DNA of 64,000 bases from Hoeflea ulvae (GTDB lineage Bacteria; Pseudomonadota; Alphaproteobacteria; Rhizobiales; Rhizobiaceae): the NCBI RefSeq assembly GCF_026619435.1, contig NZ_JAOVZQ010000001.1, positions 751,501-815,500 on the forward strand, written 5' to 3'. Of the stretch, positions 34,188 through 43,594 are shown one piece after another; within the stretch, counting starts at the first letter, position 1; each line of letters starts with the position of its first letter. Both the position numbers and the translations under genes were made by a program. The notes under the pieces are model-generated. The model saw only the letters and a list, made by a program, of their open reading frames with translations, did no database searches and had not been told where the DNA came from.

Positions 34188-35720
34188 TTAAGCCGCCTGC
34201 GTTACCCGTTCCGCCGCGATCCGGTAGGAGATCGCCTCGGCGAGGTGGATCCGGCCGACGGTCTCGATGCCGTCGAGATCGGCGAGTGTCCGCGCCACCT
34301 TGAGAATGCGGTGATAGGCGCGGGCCGAAAACCGCATCTTTTCGGCCGCATCGCTCAGCAGCGCCTGTCCGCCGGCATCAGGCCGGGCCACCTGTTCGAC
34401 CATCGATGTCGAGCATTGCGAATTGGTGCGGATATCGGGCCGGCCAAGCTCGCGGTAGCGGGCCTGCTGCATTGTCCGGGCCGCCGCAACCCGGGCCGCC
34501 ACATCGGCGCTTTGTTCCGCCGGTTGCGGCCTGATCAGATCCTGGGCGGTCACCGCAGGCACATCGATGCGGATGTCGATCCGGTCCATCAGCGGGCCCG
34601 AGATGCGGCCCTGATAATCCGTCTGGCAGCGCGGTCCACGGGCGCAGGAATGCCCCGGCTCGCCAGCCATGCCGCAACGGCAGGGGTTCATCGCCGCGAT
34701 CAGCTGGATATTGGCGGGATAGCTGACGCGATGATTGGCCCGGGCAATGACGCTCTCGCCATTTTCCAGCGGTTGCCTCAGCGAATCCAGCACCTGCGGG
34801 GTGAACTCGGGAAACTCGTCGAGAAACAGGATGCCGTTATGCGCCAGCGACACCTCGCCCGGCCGGGCCCGCAGGCCGCCGCCGACCATCGCCGCCATCG
34901 AGGCCGAATGATGCGGCGCGCGAAACGGCCGTCGGTCCGACAATTTGCCGCCGGCCAGTTGCCCGGCGATGGAGTGGATCATCGAGACCTCGAGAAGTTC
35001 GGGCGGCGACAGCGGCGGCAGGATCGATGGCAGCCGGGCTGCCAGCATCGATTTGCCCGATCCGGGAGGTCCGACCATCAGCAGATTATGCCCGCCCGCC
35101 GCAGCCACCTCGAGCGCCCGCTTGGCGGTTTCCTGGCCCTTGATATCGGACAGGTCCGGCATGTCGGCGGGGGCCGCCCGCATCGCCGGCACCGGGCGCG
35201 ACAGCACCTGCGTGCCGCGAAAATGATTGGCCATCGCGATCAGCGAGCGCGGCGCCAGAATGTCGATATCGGCCCCGGCCCAGGCCGCCTCCGGTCCGCT
35301 GCCCGACGGGCAGATCAGGCCCTTGCCAAGCGCATTGGCGCCGATCGCGGCGGGCAGGGCGCCGGAAACGCTGGCGATGGTGCCGTCGAGCGAGAGTTCG
35401 CCCAACACCACGTAACCGTCCAGCGCATCGCCGGGGATAGCTCCCAGCGCCGCCATGAGTCCCAGCGCGATCGGCAGGTCGAAATGCGAGCCTTCCTTGG
35501 GCAGATCGGCCGGTGCCAGATTGACGGTGACTTTCTTGGCCGGCAGCGCCAGGCCGGAAGCATGAAGGGCGGCCTGCACCCGCTCGCGGCTTTCGGCCAC
35601 CGCCTTGTCCGGCAATCCGACGATGTGCATGTTGACCTTGCCCGGCGCCACCATCACCTGGACGTCGACCGGCACCGCCTCGATGCCCTGGAATGAAACC
35701 GTGCTGACCCGTGCAACCAT
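34188..35720 (-). CDS. comM: ComM/YifB-family Mg chelatase-like AAA+ ATPase
   Basis: A 510-residue AAA+ protein. Members of this family are hexameric helicases that help integrate DNA during natural transformation (ComM). Seen: N-terminal MVARVSTVSFQGIEAVPVDVQVMVAPG with NMHIVGLPDKAVAESRERVQAAL (Lon-like domain), Walker A MVGPPGSGKSMLAARLP, Walker B NGILFLDEFPEF, a cysteine zinc lobe (NPCRCGMAGEPGHSC...RCQTDYQGRISGPLMDRIDI) and the C-terminal Mg-chelatase helix. The start is fixed by the conserved N-terminus; a long upstream extension has no similarity. Natural competence of this organism is not implied. Confidence 0.93.
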   Translation of the reverse strand: MVARVSTVSFQGIEAVPVDVQVMVAPGKVNMHIVGLPDKAVAESRERVQAALHASGLALPAKKVTVNLAPADLPKEGSHFDLPIALGLMAALGAIPGDALDGYVVLGELSLDGTIASVSGALPAAIGANALGKGLICPSGSGPEAAWAGADIDILAPRSLIAMANHFRGTQVLSRPVPAMRAAPADMPDLSDIKGQETAKRALEVAAAGGHNLLMVGPPGSGKSMLAARLPSILPPLSPPELLEVSMIHSIAGQLAGGKLSDRRPFRAPHHSASMAAMVGGGLRARPGEVSLAHNGILFLDEFPEFTPQVLDSLRQPLENGESVIARANHRVSYPANIQLIAAMNPCRCGMAGEPGHSCARGPRCQTDYQGRISGPLMDRIDIRIDVPAVTAQDLIRPQPAEQSADVAARVAAARTMQQARYRELGRPDIRTNSQCSTSMVEQVARPDAGGQALLSDAAEKMRFSARAYHRILKVARTLADLDGIETVGRIHLAEAISYRIAAERVTQAA

Positions 35721-35926
35721 GCTCCTGCCCCTGTGTGCTGCGCAAGGCGGATCCCGGCAATGCCCGTCATGCGCGATCAAGGTTGAATTGAAACACGATA
35801 TCTGGAATAAAACAAGAACAAGAAGGAAACAAAATACACCAATAGCGCGTTTCCGGTTGTGCCCGGTTGTGCGAGGAGAACCTGTGTGTTGCGGATTTGC
35901 GCCAGGAGGCCGGGACTGGAACCAGT

Positions 35927-37657
35927 TCAGGGCCCTTCCACGCCGGGCCGGTCGCTGTCCTGGTCCTCGTTTGTCCGCGTGGTGAAATCGGAGATCCTGC
36001 TTTCGCGCTCGGCCGGCAGATACTGCATGCCCTCGCTGCGTTCCAGTTCGAGCTCTCTCGCCGCCTTGAGCATGGCTTCGCGCAACTCGCATTCCATGGT
36101 CCAGGCGGTCAGCGGTTCCTCTGCCGTGGCGTAAAAGCCCACAACCATGCCGGTCGCATCATGGTCGACCACGAGCACCCGCGCACCGTCCTTGTCGATG
36201 ACCTTGTCATCGCTTTCCACAAACTGCTGGAAGCGGGCCCGCAAGGCATCGACATCGGCGCTGTGATGCAGCCGCAGCCGGACAACCTTGGTCATTGTCG
36301 GGTCGCGCTTGGTCCAGTTTTCAAACGGTTCGGACACGAAATAGGTCACCGGCACGATGAGGCGGCGCTTGTCCCAGGTCTTCAGCTGCACATAGGTGAA
36401 ATTAATCTTCTCGACATAGCACCAGCGGTTTTCGAAATAGAGCGAATCCCCGACAGCCGCCGTCTTCGAGATCGCGATCTGCAGGCTGGCCATGATGTTG
36501 CTCAGCGCCGAACGCGCCGCATAGGCCAGGATCAGCGTCACCACCCCGGCCGAGCCGATCAGCGCCACGCCGGTGGTGGCGAAAAGGTTGATCTGGGTCA
36601 TCAGCAGGCCGGCGGCAAACACCACCGCCAGCACGATGCCGATGCGGCGAAAGGCGGAGAGATTGGTCTGAAACGCCCGCATCTCGCGGTTTTCGGGTTT
36701 CTCCAGCTCGGCAATGTCCCGGATCAGGGTGCGTTCGAGGATCATGTCGATGGTCTGGACGAACACGGTCAGTCCGCCGCCCAAAAGGACCAGCAGCATC
36801 AGCGGCCCGAGAAAGGTGTCTATGGTGGCCGAGAACACGAACAAATGCCGTTGCACAAGATAGGCCACGATTGCACCGGTCAGCACCGCCAGCGACAGCG
36901 CGAGCCGTCCGAGCAGGCGGCCGGAAAAGCGCGGTGCCAGCCGCTGTCCGGCGTCGCGCAGCAGGCGGTAGACACACCAGCCCGCCAGAAGCGAGCTGAT
37001 CAGCAATACGGGTATGGCGATCACTTGCCAGGCGGCCAGCCCGGCGGTGACCTGCTGGCGCGCCCAGTCCGGCAATGAGCGTTCGAGCCAGCTCTCGCCA
37101 TAGAGCCTGTCCAGCGCCGGCAGATTGTCGACCGTCTGCGCTGCAAACACCCAGACGGGATCGCCACCCGCCGGTTTGACGCGTTCCAGCCGGATCGGAA
37201 CCGGACGGTCATCAAGATCGATCAGTGCCAGCCGGATCGATCGTCGCGGCTCACCCGCCAGCAGCTCCTTGGGGCTTGCCGTGACATCCAGCCCGTCGCG
37301 CCTGTCAGGTATGTCTTCCCATTTCAGCCAGACCTTGCGGTTGAGAATCTGCTCGAGCTGACGCGCCCGCTCGGCGCCGACGCTGGACTGCCTTTCCGGT
37401 TCGATTGCGCCGAGATCAAGCAGGTGCGCCGCTGCCGCGTAGTTCCCGGCCCGGCTGTGATGAAGAAAGCTCTCGACAGTTGCCTGCGGAGTATCCCGGT
37501 CGATGCGGACGGTGTCGACGAGACCGGGATTGAGGGGCCCGGTTTCGAAATAGGCATCCGCGGTCCCGTTTTGCTGGGCCTGCGCTGCGCCGGCAAAACC
37601 GGCACACCACCCCAACAAAACCAGAATTGCTGTTGCCGCCACACGCCGCATCGTCAC
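35927..37657 (-). CDS. Large MscS-family mechanosensitive channel
   Basis: A 576-residue membrane protein. The N-terminus MTMRRVAATAILVLLGWCAGFAGAAQAQQ is a signal peptide (cleavage near AQA-QQ), followed by a periplasmic domain of about 170 residues, then five or so helices and the MscS pore region: INLFATTGVALIGSAGVVTLILAYAARSALSNIMASLQIAISKTAAVGDSLYFENRWCYVEKINFTYVQLKT. The cytoplasmic beta domain continues to LIVPVTYFVSEPFENWTKR. Such channels open on hypo-osmotic shock. Convergent spacing leaves it with no operon partner. Confidence 0.9.
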   Translation of the reverse strand: MTMRRVAATAILVLLGWCAGFAGAAQAQQNGTADAYFETGPLNPGLVDTVRIDRDTPQATVESFLHHSRAGNYAAAAHLLDLGAIEPERQSSVGAERARQLEQILNRKVWLKWEDIPDRRDGLDVTASPKELLAGEPRRSIRLALIDLDDRPVPIRLERVKPAGGDPVWVFAAQTVDNLPALDRLYGESWLERSLPDWARQQVTAGLAAWQVIAIPVLLISSLLAGWCVYRLLRDAGQRLAPRFSGRLLGRLALSLAVLTGAIVAYLVQRHLFVFSATIDTFLGPLMLLVLLGGGLTVFVQTIDMILERTLIRDIAELEKPENREMRAFQTNLSAFRRIGIVLAVVFAAGLLMTQINLFATTGVALIGSAGVVTLILAYAARSALSNIMASLQIAISKTAAVGDSLYFENRWCYVEKINFTYVQLKTWDKRRLIVPVTYFVSEPFENWTKRDPTMTKVVRLRLHHSADVDALRARFQQFVESDDKVIDKDGARVLVVDHDATGMVVGFYATAEEPLTAWTMECELREAMLKAARELELERSEGMQYLPAERESRISDFTTRTNEDQDSDRPGVEGP

Positions 37658-37740
37658 CCCTTGCGTCTAAAGTCAGGGGTTCAACGCCTTTGGCCGGGCT
37701 TTGTTCAATATTTGACCAGGAGGGGCAGGGCGCAGAGCTG

Positions 37741-38685
37741 TCAGCGCTTGGATTCAACCGCATCCCAGAACAGCGCCGCCACATCCGGGCCGCCGAAATT
37801 CTGGATCTCGCGCAAGCCGGTGGGTGAGGTGACATTGATCTCGGTCATCAGGTCGCCGATGATGTCGATGCCGACCAAAATGAAGCCGCGCTCTTTCAAA
37901 GATGGTCCGATGCGGGCGCAGATTTCCTGCTCGCGCGGCGTCAGTTCGCTGTGTTCGGCGCGGCCGCCGGCATGCATGTTCGACCGCGCATCGCTCTCCG
38001 CCGGCACCCGGTTGATGGCGCCGACGGGCTCGCCGTCGATCAGGATGATGCGCTTGTCGCCGGCCCGCACCGAGGGCAGATATTCCTGCGCGATGAAGGG
38101 TTCGCGGTACATCTGGGCAAACATTTCCAGAAGCGAGGCAAGGTTGCGGTCGTCGGGCTTGATGTGGAACACCCCGGCGCCGCCATTGCCGTAAAGCGGC
38201 TTGAGGATCATGTCGCCGACCTCGGCGCGGAACGCGTTGATCGTCGCCGGGTCGCGGGAAATCAGCGTCTTGGGCATCAGGTCGGCAAATTCGGTGACAA
38301 AGATCTTTTCCGGCGAATTGCGCACCCAGGCCGGGTCATTGACCACCAGCGTCTTCGGGTGAACCCGCTCGAGCAGATGCGTCGAGGTGATATAGGCCAT
38401 GTCGAAAGGCGGATCCTGCCTCAAGAGCACAACATCCATGTCGGCCAGATTGATCTTCTCTTGCGGCCCGAGCTCGAAATGGTCGCCCTCGACATCGCGC
38501 AGGATCATCGGCTCGGCAACCGCCTCGATCTCGCCATTGCGCATCGACAGCTGGTCCGGCGTGTAATGAAACAGCTTGTAGCCGCGGTTTTGCGCCTCCA
38601 GCGACATGGCGAAGGTGGAATCGCCGGCAATGGTGATCGAGCTCACATGGTCCATCTGGACCGCGACATTCTTGATTCCGCTCAT
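37741..38685 (-). CDS. gshB: Glutathione synthetase
   Basis: A 314-residue ATP-grasp enzyme joining gamma-glutamylcysteine and glycine. Typical segments: [92 protein letters not shown] and the metal/ATP site [16 protein letters not shown]. The start [12 protein letters not shown] was chosen over a weaker upstream ATG. In the rhizobial order I recall, gshB follows yraN; here about 4.5 kb of other genes separate them. Confidence 0.95.
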   Translation of the reverse strand: MSGIKNVAVQMDHVSSITIAGDSTFAMSLEAQNRGYKLFHYTPDQLSMRNGEIEAVAEPMILRDVEGDHFELGPQEKINLADMDVVLLRQDPPFDMAYITSTHLLERVHPKTLVVNDPAWVRNSPEKIFVTEFADLMPKTLISRDPATINAFRAEVGDMILKPLYGNGGAGVFHIKPDDRNLASLLEMFAQMYREPFIAQEYLPSVRAGDKRIILIDGEPVGAINRVPAESDARSNMHAGGRAEHSELTPREQEICARIGPSLKERGFILVGIDIIGDLMTEINVTSPTGLREIQNFGGPDVAALFWDAVESKR

Positions 38686-38805
38686 GGGTCTGCAGTCTCC
38701 GCCAATCTGATCGTTCCACATAGGGTGTCAGTGGGGGGATTGCAACGGGGGAGGGGAGGGAATTGGAAATCGCAGGCTGTGGGCAGAGGGCCGCGCGCCG
38801 CAAAA

Positions 38806-39426
38806 TCAGCCGATTCCGTGGCGGCGGGTGAACCTGGCGATGTCGTCGGGTTGCGGCGACACGCTGGCGAACAGCTCGACATAATGCTGCACGCGCCGGA
38901 GCCGCTCCTCCCGGTTTTCCTCCACCTGCATCGAGATATAGCCGATCTGCGTGTAGATGACGGTCATGCCGCGCACTTCCGCCTGTTCCAGGGAATAGCC
39001 AAAGCGCAAGAACATCTCCGTGACCGCCTTGATCCGCAGCCTGTCGGCGGCGTTGAGGCGTTTTTGCAGCTCCGGGTCGATGCGGGCCCAGTTGCGGATG
39101 GCCAGATCCAGTTCGGAATCAAACAGCGTCCGGTCCAGCCAGCAATCGGTCAGGTTGAACAGCGCCTCGCAGATCGTGTCCGCCTCGGCGGTGCAGCGGG
39201 CAACCAGATTGCCGGTGTTGATGTCTTCCCAGCGCTGGATCATGGCGTCGTGCAGTTCCGCGATATCCTTGAAATACCAGTAGAAGCCGGTGCGGGTCAG
39301 GTTCAGCTGCTTGGCCAGCGGCATGATCTTGACCGCATCGATGCCGCCCTGGATCAGGAGGTCATAGGCGGCATCGAGCCACAGCTCTCGGGAGCCGCGT
39401 TGGCGGGGCGATGCGGAATCTGTCAT
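38806..39426 (-). CDS. TetR-family transcriptional regulator
   Basis: A 206-residue repressor with an N-terminal TetR helix-turn-helix: LWLDAAYDLLIQGGIDAVKIMPLAKQLNLTRTGFYWYFKDIAELHDAMI. The helical C-terminal half (CTAEADTICEALFNL...RGMTVIYTQIGYISMQVEE) would bind a small molecule. It is divergent from the flavin oxidoreductase gene, and the intergenic DNA holds two strong palindromes (39445-39494) that fit its operator. Effector unknown. Confidence 0.92.
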   Translation of the reverse strand: MTDSASPRQRGSRELWLDAAYDLLIQGGIDAVKIMPLAKQLNLTRTGFYWYFKDIAELHDAMIQRWEDINTGNLVARCTAEADTICEALFNLTDCWLDRTLFDSELDLAIRNWARIDPELQKRLNAADRLRIKAVTEMFLRFGYSLEQAEVRGMTVIYTQIGYISMQVEENREERLRRVQHYVELFASVSPQPDDIARFTRRHGIG

Positions 39427-39444
39427 GCTGCAAACCTAGTCGAC

Positions 39445-39494
39445 TTGACACATGTGTCAATGTTGAACGAGACTGCACTTGACACCTATGTCAA
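39445..39494. promoter_or_regulatory. Twin palindromic operators of the TetR regulator
   Basis: TTGACACATGTGTCAA (39445-39460) is a perfect 16-base palindrome; TTGACACCTATGTCAA (39479-39494) repeats it with one broken base pair. Centres are 34 bases apart. They lie between the divergent TetR and flavin oxidoreductase genes, the first 19 bases from the TetR start codon. Confidence 0.75.
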
Positions 39495-39561
39495 TTATTT
39501 GTTCGTGCCCTCCCTGGTCGCCGGAAACCGCCTGACGCGACCCTGATTTGAAGGATAGCCG

Positions 39562-41606
39562 ATGTCCCAGGATCCATTGCTGCAGCCCTATACACTCAAG
39601 CATCTGACATTGAAGAACCGGATCATGACCACCAGCCATGAGCCGGCCTATCCCGAGGACGGGATGCCGAAGGATCGCTACCGCGCCTATCACGAAGAGC
39701 GCGCCAGGGCCGGCGTTGCCCTGGCCATGACCGCAGGCTCGGCCGCCGTGTCCAAGGACAGCCCGCCGGTCTTCAACAATATCCTGGCCTACAAGGACGA
39801 AGTTGTGCCCTGGATCCAGAACCTGGCCGATGGCTGTCATGAACATGGCTGCGCGGTGATGATCCAGCTCACCCATCTTGGCCGGCGCACGATGTGGAAC
39901 AAGGCCGACTGGCTGCCCACGGTCTCGTCCTCCAAGCATCGCGAACCCGCGCATCGCGGCTTTCCCAAGCTGATCGAGGATTGGGACATCGAGCGCATCA
40001 TCACCGATTTCGCCGATGCCGCCGAGCGGATGAAGGCCGGCGGCATGGACGGCATCGAACTGCAGGTCTATGGCCATTTGCTGGACCAGTTCTGGTCGCC
40101 TCTGACCAATGATCTCGTCGGTCCCTACGGCGCCGACACGCTGGAAAACCGCATGCGGTTTCCCCTCGATGTTCTCGCTGCGGTGCGCAAGCGTGTCGGC
40201 GACGGGTTCATTGTCGGCTTCAGATACACTGCCGACGAGGCCCATAAGGGCGGCATCACCGCGGCGGATGGTCTGGAAATCTCCAGGCGGCTGGCCGCGA
40301 CCGGACAGCTCGATTTCCTGAATGTCGTGCGCGGCCGTATTCACACCGACCCGGCGATGACCGACCTGATCCCGGTCCAGGGCATGGCCAACGCGCCGCA
40401 TCTCGATTTTGCCGGCGAGGTCAGGAAGGCCACCGGCATGCCGACATTCCATGCGGCCAAGATTCCCGATGTCGCCACCGCGCGCCATGCCATCGCGGCG
40501 GGGCTTCTCGACATGGTCGGCATGACCCGCGCCCACATGGCCGATCCGCATATCGTCAGGAAGATCATCGAAGGCCGCGAACACGACATCCGGCCTTGCG
40601 TCGGCGCAACCTATTGCCTTGACCGCATCTACCAGGCCGGCGATGCGCTGTGCATCCACAATGCCGCCACCGGGCGCGAACTGACCATGCCGCACGAGAT
40701 TCCGCCGGCCGAGGTCAAGCGCAGGGTGGTTGTCGTCGGTGCCGGACCGGGGGGCTTGAGGCGGCCCGTGTCGCGGCGGAACGCGGTCACGAGGTGATAG
40801 TCTTCGAGGCGCAACCGGATCCGGGCGGGCAGGTCCGCCTGACAGCCAGAAGTCCGCGCCGGCGCGAGATGATTTCGATCATCGACTGGCGCATGGCGCA
40901 ATGCGCCGCCCGCGATGTGGTGTTTCACTTCAATACCTGGGCTGAAGCCGATGACGTCACCGCGCTCAACCCCGATGTGGTGATTGTCGCGACCGGGGGC
41001 ATGCCGAACATCGAGCTCTACGAGTCCGGTCAGGAGGCCCGGCATGTGGTCACCTCATGGGACATCATCTCGGGCGATGTGAAGCCGGCCCAACATATCC
41101 TGATCTATGATGAAAGCGGCGATCATCCGGCATTGCAGGCAGCCGAAATTGCCGCGGTGGCCGGATCGAAGGTTGAGATCATGACGCCTGACCGGGTGTT
41201 TGCGCCCGAGATCATGGCGATGAACCTGGTGCCCTATATGCGCGCGCTGCAGGACAAGGACGTCACCTTCACCGTCACCCGGCGTCTGCTCGGTGTCGAG
41301 CGCGACGGCAACAAGCTGGTGGCGACCATCGGCACCGATTACAGCGATCACAGCGACAAGAAGGAATATGACCAGGTCGTGGTCAATTACGGCACCCTGC
41401 CGCTTGATGACCTCTATTTCGAGCTCAAGCCGCTGAGCTCGAATGGGGGCGCGGTGGATCATGACGCCCTGATTTCCGGTGCTCCGCAGATGGTAAAGCG
41501 CAATGAGCAGGGGGTCTTCCAGCTGTTTCGCATCGGCGACGCGGTCTCTGCGCGCAACACCCATGCGGCGATCTTCGATGCATTGCGGCTGGTGAAGGAT
41601 CTGTAG
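39562..41606 (+). pseudogene. NADH:flavin oxidoreductase (2,4-dienoyl-CoA reductase/TMADH family), frameshifted
   Basis: A flavoprotein with an N-terminal FMN TIM barrel (MTTSHEPAYPEDGMPKDRYR, MIQLTHLGRR), a Cys cluster for an Fe-S centre (CVGATYCLDRIYQAGDALCIHN) and a C-terminal NAD(P)/FAD domain with VVVVGAGPGG. The frame breaks in the G run at 40749-40754: one missing G turns GLEAARVAAERGHEVIVFEAQ, clearly continued in the next frame, into an early stop at 40797. The repaired protein would have 681 residues. Close relatives are annotated as N-methylproline demethylases in betaine breakdown, but this is only a similarity guess. The second half (40750-41606) retains NPDVVIVATGGMP and ends normally. 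Confidence 0.85.
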
Positions 41607-41624
41607 ACCACACCACCGTTTGCG

Positions 41625-42443
41625 CTAGCGCGTCTCCAGCACCCGGCACAGCCGGTCGATGGTGCGGCGGACTTCGGGCAGATGGCGGTCGTCCTGATGG
41701 CTGACGATCCAGCGGTCATGGGCAAGCTCGGGGATGGTGGCGCCGGTCTGCCGCAATGTCGGCTGGCGATCGCCGATGAAGCTCGGCAACAGAGCGATGC
41801 CCTTGCCGGCCAGCGCCAGATCGAGGCTGTTGCGTGGCGCGTTGACCTCGCAGACACCGTCATTGCCGACCATCTTGTCGAGCCAGCGCGCGGAGGGCGT
41901 CTCGGCCATCACCTTGATCCAGCGGTCGGGAGCGTCGGCCCTCGCATAGGGCGCGAATTCGACCCGCGACAGGCTGCGCCCGGCCAGGTTGGTGTCGCTC
42001 GGCCGCCGGTTGCGGATTCCGATGGCAACCTCGCGATGCGCCATGTCGAGCGTCGATTCGGCTGACACGAAACGCAGCCGGATATCGGCGGGGATGCCGG
42101 TGATCTCCTCGAGGTTTTCCAGCAGCACCAGCGTGGTCCAGGTTCCGGCGGAAATCTTCACCAGCGGCCGGCCCTGTTCTGCCGGCGGCGCCGTCAGCCG
42201 TCCGATGCGGGTTTCGATCTCGGTCAGCTCGTCGACCAGCGCCCGCGCATCGGCAGTCAGCTCATAGCCACGCTCATGCCGGACAAACAGGTCGCGCCCG
42301 ATGGCGCGCTCCAGGGCCAGCATCCGCCGCCCCAGCGTCGCGGCGCTGCGTCCGGTGGTTCGTGCCGCCGGCGAGAGCCCGCCTTCGCGCGCCACGGCGA
42401 GAAACAGGCGCAGGTCGCTCCACTCGCTTTTCGTTTCATCCAT
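41625..42443 (-). CDS. LysR-family transcriptional regulator
   Basis: A 272-residue regulator with the N-terminal winged helix SEWSDLRLFLAVAREGGLSPAARTTGRSAATLGRRMLALERAIGRDLFVRHERGY and a C-terminal substrate-binding domain in which the effector site comprises AGTWTTLVLLENLEEITG and AGKGIALLPSFIG. It is convergent with the flavin oxidoreductase gene (18 bases apart), and divergent from small gene 42592. Target genes are unknown. Confidence 0.9.
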   Translation of the reverse strand: MDETKSEWSDLRLFLAVAREGGLSPAARTTGRSAATLGRRMLALERAIGRDLFVRHERGYELTADARALVDELTEIETRIGRLTAPPAEQGRPLVKISAGTWTTLVLLENLEEITGIPADIRLRFVSAESTLDMAHREVAIGIRNRRPSDTNLAGRSLSRVEFAPYARADAPDRWIKVMAETPSARWLDKMVGNDGVCEVNAPRNSLDLALAGKGIALLPSFIGDRQPTLRQTGATIPELAHDRWIVSHQDDRHLPEVRRTIDRLCRVLETR

Positions 42444-42591
42444 GAAAAGACCTGTTCAAACTGTTTCATTTCACGCCACCCAATCAGCCACTAACCTGCC
42501 ACCAGGTCAAGCCCGCCGCAGCGCCGGCGCGAGCCCACCTCCCGTTCCGGGGCGTCCGGATTGCCGCAGGCTCATCCAGCAGGAGAGAAAG

Positions 42592-42861
42592 ATGCAGATC
42601 GAGATCCATATCAGGGGCGCGCGAGCACGGCCCGTTTCCCATGTGAGGTCAACCCGGGCGCTGCGCGAGGAGGATGAATTCATGGAACTGCACGGCGGCA
42701 CGGGCAGCAGGCTGATCTATCTTGCCGTCGAGGGGGTGGCCTGGTGTGCCGGCGCGCCGCTGCGCGCGGCAAAATGGCTGCTGAGACGCCGCGCTATGGA
42801 CCGGACGACAGCAAAGGCACCGGACATCCATCCGCCGCGCCGCCCCGCGCACATGGCGTGA
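42592..42861 (+). CDS. Small hypothetical protein
   Basis: An 89-residue protein beginning MQIEIHIRGARARPVSHVR with a short hydrophobic helix around LIYLAVEGVAWCAGAPLRAAKWLL (possible amphipathic or membrane helix) and a basic tail. AGGAG is 8 bases before the ATG. Its stop and the next start share TGATG, so they are translationally coupled. No family was recognised. Confidence 0.55.
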   Translation: MQIEIHIRGARARPVSHVRSTRALREEDEFMELHGGTGSRLIYLAVEGVAWCAGAPLRAAKWLLRRRAMDRTTAKAPDIHPPRRPAHMA

Positions 42862-43148
42862 TGAACGGGATTTGCGGCGGGATGCAGATGCTCGGGCTTG
42901 CCCGCCATGCCCGCCAATCCTATGGTCGCACGATGAAGCTGTTTCTCTCCATCATCGCGGCGATCTGCTTTGCCGGACCGGTTGCCGGCTGGGCCTATAT
43001 CGTGGCGCTGGCAAGCAGCCACAATCTCGGCTCACCCAATCGCGGGGTCGGCCTGGCCGATTACTGGGACGGGGAGTTCCTGATGCTTGCGGCCGTGCCC
43101 TGGCTCATCAGCGCCATTTGCCTTTTCCTGGCGTTGAGACCGCAGTGA
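42861..43148 (+). CDS. Small two-helix membrane protein
   Basis: A 95-residue protein if the TGATG-coupled start is used; an internal ATG at 42933 gives 71 residues starting MKLFLSIIAAICFAGPVAGWAYIVALAS, a strong hydrophobic segment or signal anchor. A second hydrophobic helix is EFLMLAAVPWLISAICLFLALRPQ. No domain was recognised. The internal start is equally likely since the first 24 residues look arbitrary. Confidence 0.55.
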   Translation: MNGICGGMQMLGLARHARQSYGRTMKLFLSIIAAICFAGPVAGWAYIVALASSHNLGSPNRGVGLADYWDGEFLMLAAVPWLISAICLFLALRPQ

Positions 43149-43210
43149 TGCCGGGCTAGACAGTCTTTCCACGGCCATCCCGGCACCAGCCATGCTGACG
43201 CTGGATGACC

Positions 43211-43594
43211 CTAGAAGGCATCTTCGAGATGCACCGGCCAGCGCCACGGGCTGACGATGATGATGTCGTGCCGCCAGGACAGTTTCGCCGAGTCCGGCTG
43301 GCGGCTGACGAACAGCTCCGCTGCCGCCGCAATCCGCCTTTGCGCCGGATAGCTCACCGCATCCACCCCCGAAGCCAGATCCTTGCGCGCCTTGACCTCG
43401 ACAAAGGCAATCAGATCGCCCTTGCGCGCCACCAGGTCGATCTCGCCCACCGGGGTGCGGTAACGCAGGCCCAGGATCCGGTAACCCTTGAGCATCAGCG
43501 CGAAAGCTGCGACCCATTCGGCGCGGCGGCCCTTGCGCTCGGAACGGCGCCGGCTGTCGAGTCTGTCCTGCGAAGGCACGCCGTGTCCTTTCAC
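43211..43594 (-). CDS. YraN-family (UPF0102) nuclease-like protein
   Basis: A 127-residue protein of the UPF0102/YraN family with a PD-(D/E)XK-like core: GRRAEWVAAFALMLKGYRILGLRYRTPVGEIDLVARKGDLIAFVEVKARKDL (Glu-Ile-Asp, then Glu-Val-Lys). These are predicted Holliday-junction-type endonuclease homologues; activity unproven. Its start overlaps the rsmI stop by 4 bases, and in rhizobia the next gene is usually gshB, here displaced. Confidence 0.9.
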   Translation of the reverse strand: MKGHGVPSQDRLDSRRRSERKGRRAEWVAAFALMLKGYRILGLRYRTPVGEIDLVARKGDLIAFVEVKARKDLASGVDAVSYPAQRRIAAAAELFVSRQPDSAKLSWRHDIIIVSPWRWPVHLEDAF

